Below, piece by piece: positions 20,755 to 30,638 of a DNA stretch of 64,000 nucleotides. The notes beneath the pieces are model-generated. The model did no database searches and was not told the DNA's origin. It saw only the letters and a list, made by a program, of their open reading frames with translations. Both the position numbers and the translations under genes were made by a program. The stretch's first letter is position 1; every line of letters begins with the position of its first letter. This DNA comes from Vicia villosa (lineage: Eukaryota > Streptophyta > Magnoliopsida > Fabales > Fabaceae): NCBI RefSeq assembly GCF_029867415.1, contig NW_026705324.1, positions 558,001 through 622,000 of the forward strand, in the 5' to 3' direction.

Positions 20755-21345
20755 GGCGGACGAACTGTTTTCGGGGTGAAAACTGCCATTCGTCAACTGA
20801 TGCTTGGGGAATCAACGAACTGTTTTCTTAAGAGGAAAACTGCCATTCATCGACTCTATAGGGAGCTAAACATCCCAGAAACAGACAAACTGTTCGAAGA
20901 AACTGCCATTTGTCGATCTCTTGAGTATTTAACAGACAAACTGTCTTTTCTTGGGAAAAGACTGCCATTTGTCGACCCTGTCATGAAAGAAAGTGAGCAA
21001 ACTGTCTTCTGCTGAAAGAGACTGCCATTTGCTGACTCTGTTATGATAGAAAGTGAGCAAACTGTCTTCTGCTGAAAGAGACTGTCATTTGCTGACTCTG
21101 TTATGATAGAAAGTGAGCAAACTGTCTTCTGCTGAAAGAGACTGCCATTTGCTGACTCTGTTATGATAGAAAGTGAGCAAACTGTCTTCTGCTGAAAGAG
21201 ACTGTCATTTGCTGACTCTGTTATGATAGAAAGTGAGCAAACTGTCTTCTGCTGAAAGAGACTGCCATTTGCTGACTTTGTTATGATAGAAAGTGAGCAA
21301 ACTGTCTTCTGCTGAAAGAGACTGCCATTTGCTGACTTTGTTGGG
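20755..21345 (-). repeat. 60-bp minisatellite with diverged flank
   Basis: From about 20988 to 21345 there are six units of exactly 60 bases containing GAGCAAACTGTCTTCTGC. One position alternates between CTGCCATTT and CTGTCATTT in four successive units. Between 20755 and 20988 lie older units with the same plan. Each can fold: arms are GACGAA/TTCGTC, GACAAA/TTTGTC or AGCAAA/TTTGCT. Confidence 0.88.
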
Positions 21346-22472
21346 GAATCTGAACTATCTTCTGGACTAAGATTATCATTCGCTGACTCCGCTGGGGAAT
21401 CATTTGTCGATCTGCTGGGAGATTCTGAATTTTTCTTTGACAAGAAGAGGCACCTCTTGACCCTACTGGGGAAATACCAAACCTGTAGGGAATTCCAAAA
21501 TGTGAAGCAGACTATCCTATATGAAGAAGACTGTCGAATGTCGCTCTGCAGGAGATTCTCGGCTGAGGAATTCCAAAAGTGAACAAACTATCTCTTTGAG
21601 GGAGACTACCATCTGTTGACTTGCTTGGTGAGATCCTTGTGTATGAACTGCTGTCTCGAAGGAAAAAGTTTCTCCGGAACTTGCAGGGGAAACTTGAGTT
21701 CATGCCTCAATGACTCAGGCATTCACAGGATCAAAGCCTGATTCGGCTATGCAATTATGATGTAATATATGCATGAATATTATGATAAAATGATAAAATG
21801 TACAGTGAATGTGAATCGAATTGTCGCGGATGGAAAATCCTAAGATACGACTTGAATTCTTGTTGATCAGAAGATGTCCTCTTCTTGTAGTTCGAACTCT
21901 GTTGGGAATATCTGGTTATCAGTTGTCCGCTGTCCGAAGTGAGTAATATGAATTGAAGTAAAGATCCGTCATCGGGAGATGTTCGCAAAGCGACCTCATG
22001 GGGAAATATTGGTTCCCGGAGTCTCAACCGTTCTTGGAGCAACTGTTTGCATTCTTCCTATTGTTTGTAAACCTCAGAAAGAAATTTCACCTTTATTTTT
22101 GCAAGTAAATTCATTTTATTTTATGAAAACATTTGTTTCAAGAAAATGACTGTTTAAACTTAAAATGTATTTCAAGAAACTGAATAAGACTAGATTGCAA
22201 AGAAAAGCACAAGGCTCAAATTATTATATATGGAATGGTAATCAGCCAAATGCTTGATTCCATGGAGTATTTACAAAGTTGGAAATTGGTAATTTTCGGG
22301 AAAAGGGCTACGATGAAACGTGACGACCGTTATCTTTCCCTTCCACTCCGAGTTGCGCTGTATTCGTGCTTCGTAGAAGATGACCTACTGCTGACGAATA
22401 CTCCGATATGGATTTTGAATGATCAAGTTTGTCCTGGACACAGTTACTTGCCATATATCCCTAACTTTTGCG

Positions 22473-22621
22473 TAAACTACCCCTTTCGGGTTTTAAGTCT
22501 ACCGGGATTGAATAAAAAAAATTTTATGTCTCTAACTTTTGCCTGAATCGCCCTTTCGGGTTTTCGATTCACCGAGACGCTCTTTTTTGCCTAAGTCGCT
22601 CTTTGCGAGTTTTCAACTTAG
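22473..22621 (-). other. three post-pol hairpins of A
   Basis: On the - strand: CTAAGT/ACTTAG with inner CTC/GAG (22621-22591), TGAATC/GATTCA with inner CCC-GAAA-GGG (22571-22544), TAGACT/AGTTTA with one G-U pair and the same inner loop (22501-22473). They start about 20 bases after the pol stop. Each is followed by GCAAAA and an AG-rich end. Confidence 0.85.
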
Positions 22622-22642
22622 CGAGCTGTTCTTTTGTTTTAT

Positions 22643-25600
22643 TTAGGCGAAGTATTTCTTGACTGCGTCGACGTTCACAGGACGGGTGAATTCTTCTCCA
22701 TCCGTAGTCGTGAGTATTAAGGCTCCTCCTGAGAAAGCTCTCTTGACCACGTAGGGGCCGTCATAATTGGGAGTCCATTTCCCTCTCGAATCTGTGAGAA
22801 AAGATTGAATCTTTTTTAGTACAAGGTCGCCTTCTTTGATTGTGCGAGGTCGAACCTTTTTGTCGAAAGCTTTCTTCATTCTTTGTTGATATAGCTGTCC
22901 GTGGCATAAAGCTGTCATGCGCTTTTCTTCGACTAAGTTCAATTCATCGAATCTACTTTGACACCACTCGGCTTCTGTTAATTTTGCCTCCATCAAGACT
23001 CTCATTGATGGTATCTCAACCTCTATTGGTAGGACTGCCTCCATGCCATATACAAGGGAGAAAGGAGTTGCTCCGGTCGAAGTACGTACTGATGTACGGT
23101 AACCATGAAGAGCATACGGGAGCATTTCATGCCAATCTTTGTAAGTGATGACCATCTTCTGAATGATTTTCTTGATGTTTTTGTTAGCTGCTTCTACAGC
23201 TCCATTCATCTTTGGTCTGTAAGGAGATGAGTTGTGATGCTCAATCTTGAATTCTTCACAAAGCTCCTTTATCATTTTGTTATTCAAATTTGACCCATTG
23301 TCAGTGATTATCTTGCTAGGAATGCCGTAGCGACAGATGATGTGATTCTTGATAAACCTGACGACAACTTGTCTTGTAACGTTTGCATATGAAGCTGCTT
23401 CAACCCATTTGGTGAAATAGTCTATGGCTACCAAGATGAAGCGATGTCCGTTGGACGCTTTTGGTTCGATCATTCCAATCATGTCGATTCCCCACATGGA
23501 GAAAGGCCAAGGGGAAGAGAGTATGTTGAGAAGAGATGGTGGCACATGAATTCTATCGGCGTAGATCTGGCATTTCTGACACCTCTTTGCGTACTGGTAG
23601 CAATCTGACTCCATCGTCAGCCAATAATATCCTGCTCTCAGTATTTTCCTTGTCATGGCATGTCCATTGGTGTGAGTACCAAAGGAACCTTCATGTATTT
23701 CTCTCATGAGTATTTCTGCTTCTTTTTTGTCAACGCATCTAAGCAGAACCATGTCGAAGTTTCTCTTGTACAGAACATCTTCATTCAAGAAGAATCTACA
23801 AGCTAACTTTCTCAAAGTCTTTCTATCTTTCTTTGACGTCCCGAGAGGGTACTCTTGCTTTTGAAGAAAGTTCTTGATGTCGTGATACCACGGTTTGTCA
23901 TCGATGATTGCTTCTACTGTGAACACATGAGCGGGCCTATCCAGGTGCATAACATCGATCCGAGGAATGTCATTCCAATGATTTATCCTAATCATGGAAG
24001 AGAGTGTGGCTAATGCATCAGCCAAATTGTTTTCTTCACGAGGAATGTGATGAAAATCTACCCTGTCGAAGAATGGTAACAATCTTCTCGCGTAGTCTTT
24101 GTAAGGAATTAGCCCTGGTTGGCGTGTTTCACATTCTCCTTTGATTTGATTGATGACCAAAGCAGAATCTCCGTATACATCCAAGTGTTTGATTCTTAGA
24201 TCCACGGCTTCTTCGAGACCCATGATGCAAGCTTCATATTCGGCCTCATTGTTTGTGCATTTGAAAGTTAATCTGGCAGTAAATGGAATATGGGTACCCT
24301 GAGGTGTAACAATGATTGCCCCAATTCCTCGTCCATAAGCATTGACAGCTCCGTCAAAGATTAAGCCCCACTGGGATCCTATCTCAGGTCCTTCGTCTGG
24401 TAGTGGCTCGTCGTAATCTTTCATCTTGAGGTACATGACGTCCTCATCCGGAAAGTCGAAACTGGTTGATTCATGACCATTGAGTGGGTGGTGAGCCAGG
24501 TGCTCAGCTAGAATGCTTCCTTTCACGGCTTTCTGTGCGTGATACTCAATGTCATATTCTGATAACAACATCTGCCAACGAGCAATTCTCCCGGTTAAGG
24601 CAGGCTTCTCAAAGATGTACTTGATTGGATCCATATGAGAGATCAAACAAGTAGTATGTCGAATCATGTACTGGCGGAGACGCTTGGCAGCCCAGGCCAA
24701 AGCACAACACGTCTTCTCGAGCATGGAGTAGCGGGATTCACAGTCAGTGAATTTCTTGCTCAGGTAGTAAATGGCATGCTCTTTTCTCTTTGTCTCGTCT
24801 TGCTGTCCAAGCACACAACCCATGGAGTCTTCTAAGACGGTTAAGTACATTATCAAAGGTCTTCCTTCCATTGGAGGAGACAAGATGGGTGGTTCGAGCA
24901 GATATTCCTTAATGCTGTCGAACGCTTTCTGACAATCGTCTGTCTAGACGCAACTTTGATTTTTCCGTAGAAGTTTGAAAATAGGAGCGCAAGTTGCAGT
25001 CATGAGATATATGAATCTCGAGATGTAATTCAAACGTCCAAGAAATCCTCTAACTTGTTTCTCGGTTCTGGGTGAAGGCATTTCTTGAATTGCCTTGACT
25101 TTGTCTGGATCTACTTCAATTCCTCGTTTGCTGACAATGAAACCAAGGAGTTTTCCTGAATAGACACCAAAGGTGCACTTTATGGGATTCAGGCGAAGCT
25201 GAAACTTCCATAAGCGTTGAAATAACTTTGTCAGATTCTGTATGTGATCTTCTTCATTTTCTGATTTGGCAATCATGTCGTCCACATAAACTTCCACTTC
25301 TTTATGCATCATGTCGTGGAAAAGCGTAGTCATGGCCCTTTGATAAGTTGCCCCTGCGTTCTTTAGTCCAAAAGGCATAACACGGTAGCAGAACGTGCCC
25401 CAGGGGGTGATGAAAGCTATTTTTTCCATGTCTTCAGGTGCCATTTTGATTTGGTTGTATCCTGAAAATCCGTCCATGAATGAGAAAACTTTGGATTTTG
25501 CTGTACTGTCTACCAACATATCAATATGTGGTAAAGGAAAATCATCCTTAGGGCTAGCTTTGTTCAAATCTCTGTAGTCGACGCACATGCGGACTTTTCC

Positions 25601-26108
25601 GTCTTTCTTAGGAACGGGAACAATGTTAGCTAACCACTGAGGGTATTCTGAAGTGACGAGGAAACCTGCGTTGATCTGCTTTTGAACTTCCTCTTTGATT
25701 TTCATGGCCATCTCCGGATGAGTTCTTCTCAATTTTTGCTTGACCGGAGGGCATTCTGCTTTTAATGGCAATCGATGCTCCACTATACTGGTATCCAACC
25801 CTGGCATATCTTGATAAGACCAAGCGAAGACATCTGAGAATTCTTTGAGCAGCTGTATCAAACTCTCTCTGATCTCTGAACTGAGCGAAGCTCCAATCTT
25901 AACCTCTTTTTTGTTTCCATCGGAACCAAGGTTAATGATCTCTAGAGGCTCATTGTATGGCTGAATGGCCTCTTCCTTTTGTTGAAGTAACCGTGAAATT
26001 TCCTTTGATATTTCTTCGTCTTCTTCTTCCTCTGCCTCGAATACAGGAAACTCAAAGCTTGGAGAAGTCATACGGTCGTTCGTTTCAACGGGGTATTTTA
26101 TGATTAAT
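22643..26108 (-). pseudogene. pol: pol of A: RT, RNase H, second RNase H, integrase; one stop
   Basis: The reading frame opens at a likely splice acceptor ATGCAG|A (CAG at 26109-26111) and runs to 22643 with one in-frame TAG at 24944-24946. RT has VDYRDLNKASPKDD, FMDGFSGYNQIKM and the catalytic YVDD (25277-25288). Ty3-type RNase H follows (YLSKKFTDCESRYS), then a second archaeal-type RNase H with LIFDGAVN, NEAEYEACIMGLE, YGDSALV and ADALATL. Integrase has an HHCC finger (HEGSFGTHTNGH, CQKCQ) and a DDE core (GIDMIG, ITDNGSNLNN, AVEAANK). The stop separates RT from RNase H at a site where the homologous protein of B has Trp nearby in RWDEHCQ. Without it the protein would be about as long as that of B. 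Confidence 0.92.
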
Positions 26109-26111
26109 CTG

Positions 26112-26810
26112 CATATGTGTGATAAGTTTTATTTAGACAACGAGGGAAGACTCGGTGTATGCAGTTAATGGAATATTTGATGTTTTTTAAGGGTGTTTTT
26201 TAGGATTACCAATTTCCGAAAAAAGAAAAGGGAAAACTAAACGAAGGAACAGAATGACATTTTTTATTTATTGACAATCATTTCTTGAAACAAAGACCCT
26301 ATAAAACAAAACTCTATTGCTTTGGGCGAAGCAAAGAGGGACATTTTCCTAAGAAATAGTAAAATGCAAAGCCCTATGAAACATCTCTTCACCCTGGGCT
26401 ATGGTGAGAGGACAAAATAACGGTGAAAGTTCCTACTTAGGAGTGCGAACAACAGTTGAAACTTCAACAGCTGTCCAGTAGTGGCGAACCCCATTGTGCA
26501 CTAAGTAATCTGGAACTTTAGGCTTAAGCTGGCCTGTGGTAGGTCTTGATTTACCAACCACTGTCTTTGCAACACTCAGACGATCTTCTTCTACTTCAGC
26601 AGACTGAGCGGTGTGAGCATACCCCTTTCCAAGTGGAGTATGTCGGACTTTCTTTTGAGGAAACTTCCAATCTTCTGAATGGAGAGACTCATTGTCGGAG
26701 ACACTTTCGAGATCATCCTCTTCTGTATTTTGGTCTTGCTCTTCTCCCAAGATGGCATTGACTAGATATGTGAACTCTAGATCCGTAGCCTCGGAAGGTG
26801 ACTTGGGGAT
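26112..26810 (-). other. interval between gag-pro and pol of A, putative intron region
   Basis: This corresponds to the intron position in B but is longer. It holds a 105-codon ORF on the - strand at 26433-26750 that is acidic at the start and has no recognised homology. The acceptor at 26109-26111 is convincing and its phase matches B. I could not find a donor of matching phase, so the exact intron is unresolved. Confidence 0.5.
26433..26750 (-). CDS. small ORF between pro and pol of A, unknown
   Basis: The 105 codons start MGEEQDQNTEEDDLESVSD, strongly acidic, then a basic middle with KKVRHTPLGKG, and end VRHYWTAVEVSTVVRTPK. It lies in the interval where Ogre elements have an intron, in a frame separate from gag-pro. 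It could be intron sequence, an exon of gag-pro-pol, or chance. No homologous ORF is found at this place in B. Confidence 0.3.
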   Translation of the reverse strand: MGEEQDQNTEEDDLESVSDNESLHSEDWKFPQKKVRHTPLGKGYAHTAQSAEVEEDRLSVAKTVVGKSRPTTGQLKPKVPDYLVHNGVRHYWTAVEVSTVVRTPK

Positions 26811-29800
26811 TTAATCCTCAATGATGATTTCACCAGTCGATGATGATGAATAGCAAGGGTTATACATCTGTTTTGGCTGAGAGAGGTACTCATAATCAAT
26901 GTTCCATCCAGTTGGAATAATATCTTCAAGAGAGATTCTTGAACTTTCAGGAGCGGAGTATTTCACCATGTAGTCGAATTTTCCGCTTGGTTCTCCTAAT
27001 GTATCCCAAGTCTCTTCGGGGATAGGAGGAACTTCTTCTGATGAACCATGACTTCTGGTGGTGAAGCTGTCAGTAACTTCATCACTGCTTGGTTGAGTCT
27101 TACTTTCAGATCCTTTAGTCGGATAACAGCAAGGTGATTCAGACTCTGATAGGGAGATGTATCCTGCTTTGTTAAGATAGGATAACCATTCCTCTTCATC
27201 GGTGTTTTCCGTACCGATGGTATTGACTGTTTGTTGAACAGGTTGAAGAAAACCTCCACTGCAGAAAGTTTCTTGAATTGGAAGAACTACCTCAATCCCT
27301 GGGATAGTCTTTGATGATGTTGGAAAGAATCCAACTCCTGTTCTGTTCTTGTTGTTGGTAGGAATATTAATGTGCCCCCAACCACTGGTAGTGCCATCCT
27401 TTACAACTTGGATTGCATCTTTGTATGAAGAGATAGATGCTGCTTTCTCCTTTCCTTTGTCCAAGGAAAGTGCTTGGAATTTAGTTCCAACAACTTCTTT
27501 TGGTTCTATGTCGGAGAATGATGACAGGTTGCTGACGATCAGAGCTCGTTCTCCACATACGGTTACCAATTTGTCATTTCTTATGAACTTCAGTTTCTGA
27601 TGAAGTGTTGAAGTAATTGCCCCAGCCTCATGAATCCATGGGCGACCTAGCAAACAACTGTATTGTGCTGGAATATCCATAACTTGGAAAGTGATTTTGA
27701 ATGTCTGAGGTCCAATAGTTATGGGAAGATCTACTTCTCCGAAAACTGACTTTCTTGATCCATCAAATGCTTTGACGATGACATGACTTTTTCTTAGAGG
27801 GTAATCTTCGAAAGATAATCTTGACAATGTTGATTTCGGCATGACGTTGAGAGAGGATCCATTGTCTATTAGGACTCCTGTGAGTGTATCACCCATGCAG
27901 CCAACTGAGATGTGAAGTGGAAGATTATGGTCCACTCCTTCTTCAGGAAGATCTTCGTCACAGAAACTTAGGCTAGTTCCCACGGAGATGTTGGCAACGA
28001 TGTTGTTGAATTGGCTTATTGTAACACTTGGTTCTACGAAAGCTTGTTCCAAAACTTTCTGTAGAGCTTCCCTATGAGCTTCAGAACTCAATAGTAGGGA
28101 GAGAACAGATATCCTAGACGGAGTATGTAGTAATTGATCTACAATGTTGTATTCATTCCTCTGGATTAACTTCAAGATCTCATCATTTTCTTTCGCTTGA
28201 ACAGCACTGGTCGGATGATTGTCTTGCCTATGTGGTACTTCCTCCGAAGGTTTCTCCACATTTTCTGTTGTTCTGTTGAAGACTCGTCCACTTCTGGTGA
28301 CTCGACTAACATCAGCAATGTTGACAACAGACGGTAATGGTATTTCCTTACCATTTTCAATGAATGTAGCATTGTACTTGTATGGTATAGCCTTGCTGGA
28401 CTCATACGGTACAGGACCTGGTAAGTAGATGACTAGTGGAGCAATTGCTGCCCTCCTGCTGTCATACTTGACTTGCATAGGTTCAACTTGATTAATTTGA
28501 GGAGATACGGTAAAGACTTCATCATCTTCTCTGTTGGCAAGAACAGTAATGGTATTGTCATCTATCAGCTTTTGAATGTCGTTGCGAACATGCAAACATC
28601 CTTGTGAATTTCTTCGACAAATTCTGCATCTACTGTAAGGATGGAAATCCGTTCCAAAGTAGGCAAGTCCATTTAAAGTTTTATGGAACCTGACTACCGA
28701 TCCTTCAAGATCTTCAACTTTGTAGATTTTGTATTCTCCTGGACATCCTTGAACCATGTTGACGTCGTACTCAGTTCTGACTCGGATATGTTGAATCCAT
28801 CCTAAGTCCATTTGTTCTTGTAATGCAGCTTGAACTACGACACATCCTTGATTATTCTTTGGACAAATTTCGCATGTGAAGTAGTTGTGAGGTGGTACAT
28901 GACCGTACCCAGCTTGTTTAGCATGCATTTTGACAAGATTTTCCCCTATCTGACGAATGTCGTAGATTTGAATGACGTTGGGGTGTTGATCTATCAGATT
29001 TACTGAAGCTTCTTTATGCTGCGGCAAAGGATTTGCTTGGACGTTTGGATTAGTATCTTTGAAGGATAGCATTCCGCTTTTCACTAATCGTTGGACGTCA
29101 ATCTTGAAAGAGAAACAGTTCTCAATATTGTGACCTGGTGCCCCCTGATGATAGGGACAAGATTGGTCAGCCTTATACCATGGTGAGGAACTGTTTGTAG
29201 GATTTGGAGGACTCCTTGTCTGAATGAGTCCTTTTGTCAGTAATGTTGGAAACAATTCTGCATACGGCATTGGTACGGGGTCAAAGGCAGGATACCTTGG
29301 AGCCCGATTGTTGTAATTTGGAGGTCGAACCTGCTGCTGAGTTTGCTGCGACCTTTGTTGAATTTGTTGTTGCGAAACCTGAGGTTGATAAGCTGGCGCT
29401 GAGTTAACAACCGGAGTTATTGTTGAAACTTGAGGTTGGAATTTCTTCTTGATTTTGTGCAAGACATTGCTGACATCTTGATCCTTTTTCTTCTGGAAAG
29501 AACTTCCATACTTCCTTGGACCAACAGAAGATTCTGGTTCTTTGTTCAAGCGTCCTTCTCGAACTGCTTCTTCTAAACGCACACCCATGTTTACCATCTC
29601 GGTAAAGTCACTTGGTGCACTTGCAACCATTCGTCCGTAGTAAAATGGACTTAAAGTTTTGAGATAGATTTTTGTCATTTCTTTCTCTTCAAGTGGTGGA
29701 CAAATTTGAGCAGCAACTTCACGCCATCTCTGAGCGTATTCCTTGAAGCTTTCTTTATCCTTTTGAGTCATGGCCCGGAGTTGATCTCTGTCGGGAGCCA

Positions 29801-30638
29801 TATCCAGATTGTACTTATACTTTTTGACGAAGGCCTCTCCGAGGTCTCGAAAAGTACGAATCTCTGAACTGTCCAAGTTCATGTACCATTTGAGTGCAGC
29901 ACCAGTCAGGCTGTCTTGAAAATAATGAATGAGCAATTGTTGATTATCAGTCTGAGTTGACATTCTTCGAGCGTACATCACAAGATGACTTTGAGGGCAT
30001 GAATTCCCTTTATACTTCTCGAATTCTGGTAATTTGAATTTGTGAGGAATCTTAACATTTGGAACCAGACAGAGGTCTGCAGCATTCTTTCCAAATAGAT
30101 CTTGTCCTCGGAGAGTCTTGAGTTCCTTCTGCATTTGCAGAAACTGTTCCTGGAACTCGTCCAATCTTTCATACACGCCAGCATCCTCACTTGGAGCGTG
30201 ATGATATACTTGTCCGCCTTGCGGGGGACAAGTATGCATAATGGGCTGTGGAGAAGCCATGACGGCAGATCTTGGAATCTCAGCATTCTGTTGTGCGAAA
30301 CCCATTGCCGTTGCTCTTGGAACTTCAATTTCCAGAGGTTTGTAACCCTCCGGTGGACGCATATCCATGGTGACTTTTGGAGCTTCAGAAGCTGGAGGTA
30401 TGTACCCTTCTGGAGTAAAGTTATACGGCATGCCCCAAGGTCGATCAGGCGGCATGGTATACTGAGGAATAGGAGTAGAAACAATCTCGGAAACCACAGT
30501 CCTTTGTGGTTTTTCTGGCGTTGGTCGATTCTGTGCAACTACCAGGGCTTCTACCATACTATTGAGTCTTTCAACAGTACCTTTGAGAGTATTAATCTCT
30601 TCTCTGAGTTCTTCATTCTCTTGCTCAAAGTCTTCCAT
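26811..30638 (-). CDS. gag-pro: Gag-protease polyprotein of A
   Basis: One ORF of 1275 codons. Residues 1-40 form a coiled coil. The capsid (retrotransposon gag) domain lies at about residues 195-370 with YFQDSLTGAALKWYMNL and SFKEYAQRWREVAAQI. A Gln-rich linker follows, then a zinc-binding CPYHQGAPGHNIENC near residue 494, and two Cys-rich segments (CEICPKNNQGC, CRICRRNSQGC). The aspartic protease has VLIDNGSSLNVMP at residue 925 (27858-27866) and LLGRPWIH downstream. The DNG at the active site replaces the usual DTG or DSG. The start at 30638 is the first ATG, but the frame is open about 70 bases further upstream with a conserved HPYNTR. It overlaps the end of ORF1 by 14 bases. Confidence 0.9.
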   Translation of the reverse strand: MEDFEQENEELREEINTLKGTVERLNSMVEALVVAQNRPTPEKPQRTVVSEIVSTPIPQYTMPPDRPWGMPYNFTPEGYIPPASEAPKVTMDMRPPEGYKPLEIEVPRATAMGFAQQNAEIPRSAVMASPQPIMHTCPPQGGQVYHHAPSEDAGVYERLDEFQEQFLQMQKELKTLRGQDLFGKNAADLCLVPNVKIPHKFKLPEFEKYKGNSCPQSHLVMYARRMSTQTDNQQLLIHYFQDSLTGAALKWYMNLDSSEIRTFRDLGEAFVKKYKYNLDMAPDRDQLRAMTQKDKESFKEYAQRWREVAAQICPPLEEKEMTKIYLKTLSPFYYGRMVASAPSDFTEMVNMGVRLEEAVREGRLNKEPESSVGPRKYGSSFQKKKDQDVSNVLHKIKKKFQPQVSTITPVVNSAPAYQPQVSQQQIQQRSQQTQQQVRPPNYNNRAPRYPAFDPVPMPYAELFPTLLTKGLIQTRSPPNPTNSSSPWYKADQSCPYHQGAPGHNIENCFSFKIDVQRLVKSGMLSFKDTNPNVQANPLPQHKEASVNLIDQHPNVIQIYDIRQIGENLVKMHAKQAGYGHVPPHNYFTCEICPKNNQGCVVVQAALQEQMDLGWIQHIRVRTEYDVNMVQGCPGEYKIYKVEDLEGSVVRFHKTLNGLAYFGTDFHPYSRCRICRRNSQGCLHVRNDIQKLIDDNTITVLANREDDEVFTVSPQINQVEPMQVKYDSRRAAIAPLVIYLPGPVPYESSKAIPYKYNATFIENGKEIPLPSVVNIADVSRVTRSGRVFNRTTENVEKPSEEVPHRQDNHPTSAVQAKENDEILKLIQRNEYNIVDQLLHTPSRISVLSLLLSSEAHREALQKVLEQAFVEPSVTISQFNNIVANISVGTSLSFCDEDLPEEGVDHNLPLHISVGCMGDTLTGVLIDNGSSLNVMPKSTLSRLSFEDYPLRKSHVIVKAFDGSRKSVFGEVDLPITIGPQTFKITFQVMDIPAQYSCLLGRPWIHEAGAITSTLHQKLKFIRNDKLVTVCGERALIVSNLSSFSDIEPKEVVGTKFQALSLDKGKEKAASISSYKDAIQVVKDGTTSGWGHINIPTNNKNRTGVGFFPTSSKTIPGIEVVLPIQETFCSGGFLQPVQQTVNTIGTENTDEEEWLSYLNKAGYISLSESESPCCYPTKGSESKTQPSSDEVTDSFTTRSHGSSEEVPPIPEETWDTLGEPSGKFDYMVKYSAPESSRISLEDIIPTGWNIDYEYLSQPKQMYNPCYSSSSTGEIIIED

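Larger units (their letters stand above)
20172..22642 (-). other. 3' UTR of A
   Basis: Non-coding region between pol and the polypurine tract. Next to pol it has three hairpins (22473-22621). Further on it has minisatellites: two 76-bp units (about 20526-20677) and a 60-bp array (20988-21345) preceded by diverged related units from 20755. The 195-codon ORF across the array on the - strand is an effect of a period divisible by three, not a gene. Confidence 0.8.

Noticed and set aside
20856..21443. 195-codon ORF on the - strand with repeated SLFQQKTVCSLSIIT
   Set aside because: It is the translation of the 60-bp minisatellite; a period of 60 keeps any frame open. It lies in the 3' UTR of A and has no start context or homology.
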